A stretch of DNA of 64,000 nt from Lentimonas sp. CC4 (lineage in GTDB: Bacteria > Verrucomicrobiota > Verrucomicrobiia > Opitutales > Coraliomargaritaceae), in the NCBI RefSeq assembly GCF_902728235.1, contig NZ_CACVBO010000001.1:620001-684000 (forward strand). Reading direction: 5' to 3'. Positions 55,487 to 64,000 of this stretch are shown in pieces (position 1 is the first letter of the stretch; each line of letters starts with the position of its first letter). Under the pieces are notes generated by a model that worked only from the letters and a program-made list of their open reading frames with translations, made no database searches and had not been told where the DNA came from. The position numbers and the translations under genes were made by a program.

Positions 55487-56860
55487 ATGCGACCGGAAAT
55501 CCATTGGCTTCTCCACTTCTGCCTTGATAATCAGCTACTGACCGAAGGTCAGGTCATTGGCATGGCAGGCAATCTCGCCCCGAATTCAGACGTCCACACC
55601 ATTGCCAAGCTATTGACAAGCTCCGGCTGGGTGACAGACACCGCATTCCTAGAAAGCGCGGTCGAGGCATCAATCAACAACACGCGAGACGGCTTTGAGC
55701 TCCCCGAAATCCCTGGAGTCACTCACGAAGAGACGAGCAGTCAGGTCGAAGGCTTCCCCGACTTCTCGGCATTCAATGAACTCAGCGATGACGAACTTCG
55801 CACGGCCATTCGTAAGTTCATCATACACTGCCAAGCCATCGGAGCCAGCGACCTGCACCTCACAGGCGGCGCACGCCCACGCATCCGTCACCACCGCCGC
55901 ATCGTCTACCTTAGCAATGAGCCACTCACCGATGAGCTGGCAAGGCGGATCAACTATCTCTCCCTCACACCGGAGCAGCGCACGCAATTCGAAGCCGATT
56001 GGGATCTCGACTATGCGCTGAGCATCAACGATGAAAGCGACGGCTTTAAAATGCGATTCCGCGTGAATCTAACTGAGACCAAGAAGGGCATCTCCGGCGT
56101 CTATCGGATCGTCTCCGACCGCTTGATGAGCCTAGAAGAGCTCGGCTTCACCAATGCAGACACCATTCGTAAGCTACTCAGCTACCACAATGGCATCATC
56201 CTAGTCACTGGCCCCGTCAGCAGCGGTAAAACAACGACTCTAGCCTGCCTGGTCAATGAGCTCAACCAAACCCGCAGAGACCATATCATCACCGTAGAAG
56301 ATCCGATCGAAGTGCTGCAGAACTCAGCCAGCAGTATCGTCACACAGCGACAAGTCGGCAAGCACACCAAGTCATTCAATACGGCCTTAAAATCCGCCCT
56401 TCGCGAAGATCCCGACATCATTGTGATTGGCGAAATGCGTGATCTCGAAACCATCGAGATGGCCATTACCGCCGCTGAAACGGGGCACCTCGTCATCGCT
56501 ACGATGCACACGAGCGATGCCGCAGCGACATTGAACCGTATGTTGGACGTCTTCCCTCCGAGCCAACAAAACCAGATTCGCGCAATGACTTCAGGCTCAC
56601 TGCGCGGCATCATTTGCCAACGCCTCATCCCGAGTGTAAACGACCAAGTCGTGCTCGCCAGTGAGCTACTGGTCAACACCGCAGCGGTGGCCAACATCAT
56701 TCGCGATGCGAAAGAGACTGGCCTACAAAACGCCATGACCTCGGGCAAGAAACTCGGCATGCTAACGATGAATGACTCTGTGCAAGCACTCCTAGAAGAA
56801 GGTAAAATCACGCCCGAAGTCGCCGCTGCAAACATGGTGAATGCTGAGAACAAGGACTAG
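55487..56860 (+). CDS. PilT/PilU-family ATPase with N-terminal extension
   Basis: 457 residues, longer than PilT (about 345). The first 110 residues are an extra domain of helices ending in an acidic linker. The PilT core has Walker A GPVSSGKTT (about 240-248), VEDPIE (Asp box), Walker B IIVIGEMRDLETI and the His box GHLVIATMHTSDA. PilT-type ATPases power retraction of type IV pili. No other pilus gene is in the window. It precedes the second pilT-like gene by 24 bases, so the pair probably forms one operon. Confidence 0.9.
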   Translation: MRPEIHWLLHFCLDNQLLTEGQVIGMAGNLAPNSDVHTIAKLLTSSGWVTDTAFLESAVEASINNTRDGFELPEIPGVTHEETSSQVEGFPDFSAFNELSDDELRTAIRKFIIHCQAIGASDLHLTGGARPRIRHHRRIVYLSNEPLTDELARRINYLSLTPEQRTQFEADWDLDYALSINDESDGFKMRFRVNLTETKKGISGVYRIVSDRLMSLEELGFTNADTIRKLLSYHNGIILVTGPVSSGKTTTLACLVNELNQTRRDHIITVEDPIEVLQNSASSIVTQRQVGKHTKSFNTALKSALREDPDIIVIGEMRDLETIEMAITAAETGHLVIATMHTSDAAATLNRMLDVFPPSQQNQIRAMTSGSLRGIICQRLIPSVNDQVVLASELLVNTAAVANIIRDAKETGLQNAMTSGKKLGMLTMNDSVQALLEEGKITPEVAAANMVNAENKD

Positions 56861-56884
56861 CCCTCAACCGAGAGAATTTAATAG

Positions 56885-57928
56885 ATGAACGAACTGGACA
56901 CACTGCTAACTGACATGCTCGCCAAAGGCGGCTCCGACCTCCATCTCGCTGTCGGCGCACCCCCCAAGACGCGGATCGATGGCGTCATTCATACGCTCAA
57001 CGATCAGCCAATCGACGAAGCTGCACTCGAAGCGATGCTCAAAGAAGTGACCCCACCACATCGCTGGGAGACATTCATACAAACAGGCGACGTCGATCTC
57101 GCACACGAGATCCCAGGCGAAGCACGCTTCCGCATGAACCTGTTTAAAAACAGCTGGGGCATCGCCACCGTGCTACGCCAAATCCCATCCCGCATCTCGG
57201 GCATCGACGAGCTCAACCTGCCCGATGCACTCAAAGACATCGCCAACTACCAAAGCGGCCTAGTGCTCGTAACTGGCCCGACAGGCAATGGTAAATCGAC
57301 GACACTCGCGGCCATCATTGACCATATCAATGAGAATTCGAAAAAGCAGATCATCACCCTCGAAGATCCAGTCGAATTCGCGCACAGCGATAAAAACAGC
57401 ACAATCATACACCGCGAAGTCGGCGAGCACACACACTCCTTCGCGGCAGGCCTAAAGAGCGCAATGCGTGCCGACCCCGATGTGATTCTGATTGGCGAAA
57501 TGCGTGGCATGGAAACGATCCGCCTCGCACTGAACTGCGCAGCGATGGGCATGCTCGTTTTTGCCACACTTCACACCAACAATGCCACCAAGACCATCGA
57601 CCGCATCATCGATGCGTTTCCTGCCGACGAGCAAAATCAGATCCGCATCATGCTCGCTGAGTCCTTACGCGGCATCGTATCGCAGCTACTTTGCCAGAAG
57701 AAAGATGGAGGCCGCGTAGCCGTGCATGAGATCCTACTCAAACACGGGGCACTCCCGAATTGCATCCGCACACACTCACTCTCAAACATTCGTAACATCA
57801 TCGACCAAAACCGTGAGCAAGGTATGATATCGATGGATGCTTCACTGCGTAAATTACTACAAGACGACCTCATTACTCAAGAAGAGGCCTATATGAAGGC
57901 GAACGACAAAGCACAGTTTAAAACCTAA
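56885..57928 (+). CDS. pilT: Twitching motility ATPase PilT
   Basis: 347 residues, standard PilT length. SDLHLAVGAPP opens the PAS-like N-domain; Walker A GPTGNGKST (about 129-137), LEDPVEF, Walker B VILIGEMRGMETI and ATLHTNNA are intact. The AIRNLIREGK-type C-terminal element reads SNIRNIIDQNREQGM. Energy for pilus retraction. The tandem arrangement with a PilU-like relative is like pilT-pilU in other bacteria. Confidence 0.93.
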   Translation: MNELDTLLTDMLAKGGSDLHLAVGAPPKTRIDGVIHTLNDQPIDEAALEAMLKEVTPPHRWETFIQTGDVDLAHEIPGEARFRMNLFKNSWGIATVLRQIPSRISGIDELNLPDALKDIANYQSGLVLVTGPTGNGKSTTLAAIIDHINENSKKQIITLEDPVEFAHSDKNSTIIHREVGEHTHSFAAGLKSAMRADPDVILIGEMRGMETIRLALNCAAMGMLVFATLHTNNATKTIDRIIDAFPADEQNQIRIMLAESLRGIVSQLLCQKKDGGRVAVHEILLKHGALPNCIRTHSLSNIRNIIDQNREQGMISMDASLRKLLQDDLITQEEAYMKANDKAQFKT

Positions 57929-57971
57929 GTGGCCGTAGGCACACGCAGTTTGCTCACGCGAAAACACACGA

Positions 57972-58340
57972 ATGAAAAAGATCAAAGCACTCATCTACGC
58001 CGCGCTTGGCTTTATGATGAGCCTCAGCGCATTTCGCCAAGAGAACTACCTCATGGCCGCAGGCATCCTATTCTTCGTCGGCTGCGCAATTGCAATCACG
58101 CTCACATCGATCGGGCGCTTGCAAATCACTTGGGATGAACTCGGCGTCACAATCAGTAAGAAGCCCAAGCCGCCGATTCTCTTACAGTGGACAGACATGC
58201 AGAAGCTTAAAGTCGATCACCTCGGCTATCACGTCATCACCCGACAGACCAACTTCCGTATCAGCAAAGACAAGATGCCTAAGGAGTTGTTAAAGAAAAT
58301 CCGCTCCAGCATCCGCGAAAACAAAGCAGCAACCAGTTGA
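57972..58340 (+). CDS. Small membrane protein, PH-like
   Basis: 122 residues, unrecognised. Two hydrophobic segments (IKALIYAALGFMMSLSAF and LMAAGILFFVGCAIAITLTSI) are followed by a beta-rich soluble part with LQITWDELGVTI and ILLQWTDMQKLKVD, the pattern of small bacterial PH-domain proteins. It ends in a charged helix. It follows pilT by 43 bases and may be co-transcribed. Confidence 0.7.
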   Translation: MKKIKALIYAALGFMMSLSAFRQENYLMAAGILFFVGCAIAITLTSIGRLQITWDELGVTISKKPKPPILLQWTDMQKLKVDHLGYHVITRQTNFRISKDKMPKELLKKIRSSIRENKAATS

Positions 58341-58374
58341 GGCCTGAGTCACGCTTGTCACTCAACATTCAAAG

Positions 58375-58400
58375 TTGAACGTTCGACGTTCGACGTTCAA
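58375..58400. repeat. Short palindrome between convergent genes
   Basis: TTGAACG (58375) and CGTTCAA (58394) flank two TTCGACG units. It could fold as a weak hairpin; there is no T-run. Confidence 0.4.
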
Positions 58401-58410
58401 GTCACCGCCC

Positions 58411-58701
58411 CTACCCTCCGACTACGACAGGAGTCGGCGCGTCAAAAATCGAATAATCGCGGTCGATCACATTGAGTCGAGCCACCACCTCTGCTGACTG
58501 AGAAGGGGAACACGTCAGATACAATTCAGCGCCATCCTCCGTCTCTAGCCCCATCCACAGGGTAACTGCTTCGTAATGTTTCAACAGCCAACCGATCGTA
58601 TCATGCATCTCCTGACCATCCGTAGGCAGTTCGTAAAAATCTGCTTGGCGGTTGCTGTGAGACCAAATGACAGTTGTAGGGTTATCTAGGGTTTCCGACA
58701 C
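58411..58701 (-). CDS. Unknown 96-aa protein
   Basis: Unrecognised small soluble protein. Composition is ordinary and acidic, no signal peptide, no membrane segment, no cysteine motif. The segment HYEAVTLWMGLETEDGAELYLT looks like an alpha/beta fold. It lies between convergent pilus-side genes and tcdA. Coding status rests on clean composition and lack of any alternative. Confidence 0.6.
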   Translation of the reverse strand: MSETLDNPTTVIWSHSNRQADFYELPTDGQEMHDTIGWLLKHYEAVTLWMGLETEDGAELYLTCSPSQSAEVVARLNVIDRDYSIFDAPTPVVVGG

Positions 58702-58780
58702 GGGTATTATAAGTGTAGTAATTCTGACTCAGAGACAAGTCTTCCCAGAAAAAAATTTCACTTTAAAAGAAATTCACACG

Positions 58781-59587
58781 CTAAGAAGCATTCTCTTCAG
58801 TTTCGGATGAGGGTTTAACTAACGCGATACGCTTCACGACCTCGGCCGCGAGGAAAAAGCCAAACGTTCCTGTCAGATAAGTCGCCGAGCCAAACCCCTG
58901 ATCACAATTCAAGCGATAATCCGCCCCCGTCTCCCGCTGGCAAGAGACTGAGCCGTCATCCGTAGGAAAAACTGGCAACTCATCGGTAAACACACAATCG
59001 ATCTTAAACTTCTGCCGCTTAAACATGGGGAAGCCATACTGCTGCCGTAAACGCTTACGCACCTGCAATAGGAGAGGATCATTAATCGAACGCGCCAGAT
59101 CCGCGATCTGCACGCGAGAAGGATCAATTCGCCCACCCGCACCACCACAGGTGATCAGGTTCAAGCCACGCTTACGTGCCTCTGCGATCAACAGGCATTT
59201 ATACTTCGTCGCGTCAATTGCATCGATAATGTAGTCGAAAGTCGGCTCCAACAACCGCCCCATCGAAGACTCCGTCAAAAAGCACTCCTCCACGGTCACC
59301 ACACAACGCGGCGAAATCTTTGCCACACGCTCTGCCAGCAGCACAGCCTTAGAGCGACCGATCGTGCCATCCAACGCATGTAGCTGGCGATTCACATTAC
59401 TCAGGCACACATCATCCATATCCACCAGCGTCAGATGGCCGATTCCTGTGCGAGCCAACGCCTCCACCGCCCACGAACCAACACCGCCCAGTCCAATCAC
59501 ACAGACATGCGCTTCCGAAAGGCGTTTCAACCCATCGACTCCATACAAGCGCCCAATCGCGCCGAACCGTGCTTCATAATCTGGCAT
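58781..59587 (-). CDS. tcdA: tRNA threonylcarbamoyladenosine dehydratase
   Basis: Start set at ATG 59587 (MPDYEARFGAIGRLYG); the frame is open for 60 more codons of unlikely composition. With this start it has 268 residues, the length of E. coli TcdA. An E1/ThiF-type fold: VIGLGGVGSWAVEALARTG (ATP site), LVDMDDVCLSNVNRQ, ITCGGAGGRIDPS. It cyclises the t6A modification of ANN-decoding tRNAs to ct6A using ATP. The C-terminal hydrophobic GTFGFFLAAEVVKRIAL matches the family. Confidence 0.92.
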   Translation of the reverse strand: MPDYEARFGAIGRLYGVDGLKRLSEAHVCVIGLGGVGSWAVEALARTGIGHLTLVDMDDVCLSNVNRQLHALDGTIGRSKAVLLAERVAKISPRCVVTVEECFLTESSMGRLLEPTFDYIIDAIDATKYKCLLIAEARKRGLNLITCGGAGGRIDPSRVQIADLARSINDPLLLQVRKRLRQQYGFPMFKRQKFKIDCVFTDELPVFPTDDGSVSCQRETGADYRLNCDQGFGSATYLTGTFGFFLAAEVVKRIALVKPSSETEENAS

Positions 59588-59837
59588 GGCAGAGGAACTA
59601 GAAGATCCACCTAGAAATGAGAAGCACAAATCGACATCAGCTCGCGTTGTTACTTCACTTGCCCAAAGGGCAGCCAGTTCAGTCCCCCCTGCGGGACCAA
59701 CTCGGCAGACCTCGCAGACCATCTTCGCGCGACTTTTTCTATTCTCCGCGTTCCGCTCTTCAGCCACTTTCCCACATTTCCCTGCTCACATCCCACTTTC
59801 CACTTTCCACTTCCCACTTTCGCACTAGCGTCAGCCC

Positions 59838-60596
59838 ATGCCTAAGCTATCCGAGATTGTCGCCTTTTGTGATACACGCACCCGCCGCGCCGAAGTCAAA
59901 GACTTCACTGGCTCATACAACGGCCTCCAAGTTGAGAACAACGGTGAAGTCACCAAAATCGCCGCTGCCGTCGATGCGGGGCAAATCCCCTTTGAGCAAG
60001 CCATCGCCGCAGGAGTCGATTTCATCATTTGCCACCACGGCCTTTACTGGACAGCCCCGATTCCGCTCACAGGCACCAGTTATAAGAAGGTAAAGACCGC
60101 GCTCGACGGGAACCTCGCCGTTTACGGTGCTCACCTGCCACTCGATTGTCACCCCGAAATCGGTAATAACGCCCTACTCGCCAAAGCCCTCGAACTCGAA
60201 GCGATAGGTGGCTGCGTTCCCTACGAAGGCAACGATATCGCTACCATCACCGCCGGCCCCGCCGGTGGACGTGCCGAACTCGCCGCCAAACTCAAGGCAC
60301 TTTTCCCCGACACTTACCAAGCCATCGAATACGGTAGCGACCAGCCACAGCGCATCGCCATCCTAACCGGCAGCGGTCAAAGTGCCGTCGATGCATTGCA
60401 AGCAAACCAGATCGACACCCTAATCACTGGCGAACTACGTCAACACCACTTCAACATGGCGCAAGAACTAGGGTTAAACCTCTACCCTTGCGGCCATTAT
60501 GCCACCGAAGTCTTCGGCGTAAAGGCACTCGCAGCCGAAGTTGCCGCAAAATTCGGGCTAGAATGGACTTTTATTGAAACTCCCTGCCTTTTATAA
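59838..60596 (+). CDS. Nif3-like dinuclear metal protein
   Basis: 252 residues, Nif3/DUF34 family. Metal ligands are visible as IICHHGLYW, AHLPLDCH and, near the end, CGHYATE. The family forms hexameric rings; proposed activities include GTP cyclohydrolase-like chemistry, but the true role is unsettled. The preceding 70 bases contain a run of CCACTTTC-type repeats and no convincing promoter. It precedes aroQ by 39 bases and is probably in the same transcript. Confidence 0.9.
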   Translation: MPKLSEIVAFCDTRTRRAEVKDFTGSYNGLQVENNGEVTKIAAAVDAGQIPFEQAIAAGVDFIICHHGLYWTAPIPLTGTSYKKVKTALDGNLAVYGAHLPLDCHPEIGNNALLAKALELEAIGGCVPYEGNDIATITAGPAGGRAELAAKLKALFPDTYQAIEYGSDQPQRIAILTGSGQSAVDALQANQIDTLITGELRQHHFNMAQELGLNLYPCGHYATEVFGVKALAAEVAAKFGLEWTFIETPCLL

Positions 60597-60635
60597 TTCC
60601 TAATTCCACATTTTTAATTCTTAATCCCCTCCTTC

Positions 60636-61070
60636 ATGAAACGCATCGTCATCATCAACGGCCCCAACTTGGATCGTCTCGGTAAACGAGAGCCATCCAT
60701 CTACGGCGATCAAACGCTGACCGACCTCGAAAACCTGCTCACCGAGGCGGCGGAAGAGCTCGGCGTGACCGTGCAATTCTACCAATCCAACCACGAAGGC
60801 TTTATCATCGACGAAATCGGTGAGTTTGCAGACTCCGAAGTCTTCGGCCTGATCATCAACCCTGGCGCACTCACGCATACCAGCCTCGCTCTACGCGATG
60901 CACTCGCTGGCAGCGATCTCCCCGTGGTCGAGGTGCACATCAGCAATATTTATAAGCGCGAAGCCATTCGCCATCACTCCATGACCGCCGAAGCCTGCAT
61001 TGGAGTCATCTCTGGGCTCGGATTCGACGGATATGTCGCTGCCCTACAATATTTAGCGAAGCTCGATTAA
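60636..61070 (+). CDS. aroQ: Type II 3-dehydroquinate dehydratase
   Basis: 144 residues, the usual length. Third step of the shikimate pathway: dehydration of 3-dehydroquinate. Motifs INGPNLDRLGKREPSIYG (with the catalytic Tyr), FYQSNHEGFIID, INPGALTHTSLALRDAL and VEVHISNIYKREAIRHHS are all present. The small, dodecameric type II enzyme is not related to AroD. Confidence 0.95.
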   Translation: MKRIVIINGPNLDRLGKREPSIYGDQTLTDLENLLTEAAEELGVTVQFYQSNHEGFIIDEIGEFADSEVFGLIINPGALTHTSLALRDALAGSDLPVVEVHISNIYKREAIRHHSMTAEACIGVISGLGFDGYVAALQYLAKLD

Positions 61071-61120
61071 ACTAATCGTTACACTTCACCTCAATAACAC
61101 AACCTACACACAAAACCATT

Positions 61121-61453
61121 ATGGCCGAAGAACCAAAAGGACTTAACAAACCAGTCACACTTAAAGCAGACCTCGCTGCATTCCTTGGAGAATCTGCGCT
61201 TCCACGCACAGAGATCACTAAGAAGCTTTGGGACTACATCAAAGAAAACGGTCTTCAAACAAAGACTGAAAACGGCAAAGCTGAAAACGCTGGCAAATAC
61301 ATCGTCGCCGATGCCAAGCTCGTATCCATTTTCCGCCACACAAACTCAACCAGCAAGTCTGGCAAAGTCACTGACCTTCGTAACATCAAGGAAGGCGAAA
61401 CAATCAACATGATGCAAATGGCTGCCGTCGTCGGCGCCAACGTCGAGAAATAA
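61121..61453 (+). CDS. SWIB/MDM2-domain protein
   Basis: 110 residues, essentially a single SWIB domain: LAAFLGESALPRTEITKKLW, then YIVADAKLVSIF and the C-terminal INMMQMAAVVGANV. In bacteria it is characteristic of Chlamydiae, Verrucomicrobiota and relatives. In eukaryotes the fold is part of chromatin remodelling; the bacterial role is unknown, possibly nucleoid-related. It has its own strong terminator, fitting a highly expressed single gene. Confidence 0.92.
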   Translation: MAEEPKGLNKPVTLKADLAAFLGESALPRTEITKKLWDYIKENGLQTKTENGKAENAGKYIVADAKLVSIFRHTNSTSKSGKVTDLRNIKEGETINMMQMAAVVGANVEK

Positions 61454-61479
61454 GCTCGACTCGCACTCAACCGCTTTAC

Positions 61480-61513
61480 AACGGCTGCTTCCCTACGGAG
61501 GCAGCCGTTTTTT
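61480..61513 (+). terminator. Terminator of the SWIB gene
   Basis: AACGGCTGCTTCC pairs with GGAGGCAGCCGTT around CTAC, followed by TTTTTT. Confidence 0.88.
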
Positions 61514-61600
61514 GATGCAAACTGTGCCCGTAAATCAACGAGGCCGAAACCTGCCGATTCGGCGCTCCACAAATTTTCCGCAATATCCAACAAACTCCGC

Positions 61601-61628
61601 TTGACTTCAAAAAATCGATTTCTACTGT
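61601..61628 (+). promoter_or_regulatory. tRNA-Asp promoter (copy 2)
   Basis: TTGACT (61601-61606), 16 bases, TACTGT (61623-61628), 23 bases before the tRNA, as in copy 1. Confidence 0.65.
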
Positions 61629-61651
61629 CTGCGCTTCTTTAACAACTTTTT

Positions 61652-61728
61652 GGGGTAGTAGCTCAGTTGGTTAGAGCGCCTGCCTGTCACGCAGGAGGCC
61701 GCGGGTTCAAATCCCGTCTATCCCGCCA
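61652..61728 (+). tRNA. tRNA-Asp (GUC), copy 2
   Basis: Identical to the gene at 53290, within a shared 156-base cassette (61616-61771 against 53254-53409). Confidence 0.95.
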
Positions 61729-61731
61729 TTT

Positions 61732-61766
61732 AAGCCCGTTGATTTTCAAAATCAGCGGGCTTTTTT
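61732..61766 (+). terminator. Terminator of tRNA-Asp copy 2
   Basis: Same hairpin as after copy 1: AAGCCCGTTGATTTT with AAAATCAGCGGGCTT, then T residues. A shorter hairpin CGACACTCCTGTCG follows at about 61790. Confidence 0.88.
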
Positions 61767-61975
61767 GTGCCGATACGAAGCGTAGAAGCGACACTCCTGT
61801 CGTTTTTCTCAGAGCCAACGCGATGAATGAAGCGGCAAGAGTGCCACTTCTACCCCATTTTTCCTGCCATTTGGGCAAATTCAGCCTTGAACCTTCGCCC
61901 TGAATTTCCAGCTTAATCACAGCAATCCAGACGGGAACAGATTACCCCTGAAGCACCGCTCCCTCACTCCCATCG

Positions 61976-63925
61976 ATGGCACTCTCATTCTCCAAAAACA
62001 AAAGCTCTCTGCGCCGCATGAAGGCAGGCCTCAGCCGCCTCGTCGATACGGTTCAGACGATGAAGGAGAACCTCAACAACCAAGAGGAAGAGTATGAATA
62101 TGTCTGGGAATACGAAGACGACGATTCAGAGGAGCAAGACGAGGACTACGAAGACGACCTACCAGAAGAAGTCGTCGCCGACGTGCGCCGCGAAGAAGCC
62201 TGCGTCGCCACCGAACAAGCGCAGATCGCTCAATGGCGCAGCGAACTCGACGCGCTTCTCAAAGATCGCTCGGAACGATCTCACTACTTTAAAGACTACG
62301 CCAACGAGAGCCGCCAACGCTACGAGCGCATGCTGCAGAGCGCTCGAGATCAGCTAGCAGGCCTCGACCCTCGCTCCCAAGAGATTGCCGAACTCGCCGA
62401 GCGCGAAGCAGACGAAAATACCAAGGCCGCCGAACTCGCGGCCGCACCTGAGCCAGTCGAACACCCTGTCGAACTTGCCGACTACAAATTCCCAAGCCTC
62501 GAGCTTCTAGAGAAGTCTGACGTCGAATCGGTCACACTCGTCACCCCCGAAGCACTCGAGGAGCAGAAGAACACACTTCAAGACACTTTAGATAGCTTTG
62601 CCGTCGACGCCTACGTTTACGACGCACTGGTCGGCCCGCGAATCACCCAATTCCGCGTGCAACCAGGCATGGGCGTGCGCGTCGAGGCGATCACCAACCT
62701 GCAGAAGAACATCGCCCTAGGCCTCGCAACCACAAGTATCCGTATGCAGGCGCCGATCCCAGGCGAGCCCTTCGTCGGCATCGAAGTCGGCAACAGCAAC
62801 TCAGTTCCCATTTCCCTCCGCTCCCTACTCAGCTCAAAAGCGTGGACACAGAACGACTACGAGATCCCGCTCATCATGGGGCTCGATATTCAAGGCAAGC
62901 CAATCATCACCGATCTTGCCAAAGCGCCGCACCTACTCATCGCCGGTGCCACTGGTAGTGGTAAGTCGGTCTGCATGAGCACGCTGATCCTTAGCCTGCT
63001 CTATAATTTTAAGCCTGATGAGCTGGAACTCGTCTTGATCGACCCCAAGCGCGTCGAGTTCGGCCTCTTCCGCACGGTTCCGCATCTCATCCACTCCGTC
63101 GTGGCCGATGCCAAGCCAGCCGTCCAAGTCCTCAAGTGGGTAGTCAAAGAGATGGAGCGCCGCTACGAGGTGCTCGCCGAAAAGCAGGTGCGCAACATCG
63201 CAGGCTACAATGAGAAGGCCGTAGTCGATGGATTCGATAAGATGCCATTCACCGTCGTCATCATCGACGAACTCGCCGACCTAATGATGACCTCCAAGGG
63301 TGAAGCCGAAGGTGCCCTCGCCCGCATTGCTCAACTTTCCCGTGCCGTCGGCATTCATACCATCGTCGCAACCCAGCGTCCGAGTGTGAACGTCATCACC
63401 GGTATTATTAAGGCCAATTTCCCAACGCGCATCGCATTCCAAGTGTCCTCCAACGTCGACTCGCGCACCATTCTCGACTGCAAGGGCGCCGAGAGCCTAC
63501 TCGGCAAGGGCGACTTTCTGTTCAACCCACCAGGCATCGCGCGCTTGATTCGTATCCAAAGCCCAATGGTGCAAGACCACGAAATCATCAGTGTCGTCGA
63601 ACACATCTCTGGTCAACGCCTGCCAGAATTCCGCGTCGACCTGAAGTCCATCCCCGCATCCGGCGAAGATCAATCTGGCAGCCAGATGGGGATCGACGGT
63701 ATCGAAGGCGACGACGATGAAGCTCTCTTAAAGAAGGCCATGCTCACCGTAGCCGAGTCGCAAAAGGCGAGCACCAGTTTCCTACAACGCCGCCTACGCA
63801 TCGGCTACAACCGCGCCGCGCTGCTCATCGAAGAGCTCGAAGACCGCATGCACATCGGCCCGCAAAACGGGTCGACTCCACGCGAAGTCTTCTTAACACC
63901 AGAGGAGGTTGAGTGGTGCAAATAA
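61976..63925 (+). CDS. ftsK: FtsK/SpoIIIE-type DNA translocase without membrane domain
   Basis: 649 residues, against about 800-1300 in membrane-bound FtsK. No hydrophobic segment is present. The N-terminus is basic, then very acidic (EYEDDDSEEQDEDYEDD, about 42-58) and then a predicted coiled coil. The motor has the alpha-beta domain with Walker A GATGSGKSVCMS (about 323-334), Walker B VVIIDELADLM and ATQRPSVNVITG. The C-terminal gamma winged helix is SFLQRRLRIGYNRAALLIEE. It pumps DNA during chromosome segregation; without a membrane anchor it would have to be recruited to the septum. It overlaps the next gene by 10 bases. Confidence 0.9.
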   Translation: MALSFSKNKSSLRRMKAGLSRLVDTVQTMKENLNNQEEEYEYVWEYEDDDSEEQDEDYEDDLPEEVVADVRREEACVATEQAQIAQWRSELDALLKDRSERSHYFKDYANESRQRYERMLQSARDQLAGLDPRSQEIAELAEREADENTKAAELAAAPEPVEHPVELADYKFPSLELLEKSDVESVTLVTPEALEEQKNTLQDTLDSFAVDAYVYDALVGPRITQFRVQPGMGVRVEAITNLQKNIALGLATTSIRMQAPIPGEPFVGIEVGNSNSVPISLRSLLSSKAWTQNDYEIPLIMGLDIQGKPIITDLAKAPHLLIAGATGSGKSVCMSTLILSLLYNFKPDELELVLIDPKRVEFGLFRTVPHLIHSVVADAKPAVQVLKWVVKEMERRYEVLAEKQVRNIAGYNEKAVVDGFDKMPFTVVIIDELADLMMTSKGEAEGALARIAQLSRAVGIHTIVATQRPSVNVITGIIKANFPTRIAFQVSSNVDSRTILDCKGAESLLGKGDFLFNPPGIARLIRIQSPMVQDHEIISVVEHISGQRLPEFRVDLKSIPASGEDQSGSQMGIDGIEGDDDEALLKKAMLTVAESQKASTSFLQRRLRIGYNRAALLIEELEDRMHIGPQNGSTPREVFLTPEEVEWCK

Positions 63926-64000
63926 ACACCAGTGACGACCTCGTCGAACAAATCGACGAACTCGGCGTAGCGGAGACTGTAAAGCTTCACCGTAAGCCAC
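63916..64000 (+). CDS. Unknown protein, 3' partial, coupled to ftsK
   Basis: A frame opening at GTG 63916 and running off the window. AGAGGAGG at 63901-63908 lies seven bases before it, inside the end of ftsK, so it overlaps ftsK by 10 bases and is probably co-translated. The visible 28 residues (VQINTSDDLVEQIDELG...) are too few to name a family. GTG 63913 is an alternative start. Confidence 0.6.
   Translation, partial: MQINTSDDLVEQIDELGVAETVKLHRKP

Overview
The window reads as a chromosomal segment of a PVC-group bacterium, most likely a marine Verrucomicrobiota of the Opitutales/Puniceicoccaceae (Coraliomargarita-like) type. This is inferred from a stand-alone SWIB-domain protein, a GldG/DUF4340 ABC-transporter cluster, a short FtsK with an acidic N-terminus and simple-sequence intergenic filler. 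No rRNA or other strict phylogenetic marker is present, so the assignment is only moderately certain.

1-24.7 kb is a defence island, all on the + strand. A GmrSD-like DUF262/DUF1524 protein (cut by the window edge) is followed by a small protein with a possible Cys-His-Asp triad, a very large type III-like methyltransferase with its helicase/endonuclease, a DUF2130 coiled-coil protein with a nuclease-like C-terminus, a zinc-hook ABC/SMC-like ATPase, a UPF1-like SF1 helicase, an unknown protein and a second GmrSD-like protein. A complete Wadjet system (jetABCD, with 4-base overlaps) follows.

24.8-33.0 kb is the transposition module of a Tn7-like element. A divergent two-gene unit encodes a CI-like repressor, whose C-terminal domain seems to have lost the peptidase residues, and a small unknown protein. 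The rightward operon holds two TnsA-like proteins that lack the catalytic Glu and Lys, a truncated third copy, an intact TnsA-TnsB fusion, TnsC and TniQ/TnsD. It ends at a TGTCA/TGTCG inverted repeat 21 bases before a tRNA-Met(CAU) gene. I did not find the left end, so the defence island may be cargo of the same element. The tRNA 3' end plus its terminator is then repeated as 194/195-base tandem units.

34-64 kb is ordinary core genome: RNase D; a GldA/GldF/GldG/DUF4340 transporter cluster with an AsmA-like and a helical-repeat protein; a minus-strand operon of photolyase, TIGR01777 epimerase and renalase-like oxidoreductase; tRNA-Thr and RNase R; a VWA protein; two tRNA-Asp genes in identical 156-base cassettes; superoxide dismutase; RlmF; two PilT-type ATPases; TcdA; Nif3-like protein; AroQ; SWIB protein; and FtsK. 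Small REP-like hairpins are scattered between genes, four of them with a compensated stem change.

The strongest candidate for something undescribed is the set of tandem catalytically dead TnsA paralogues in front of an active TnsAB fusion, together with its own repressor and a tRNA-proximal end.
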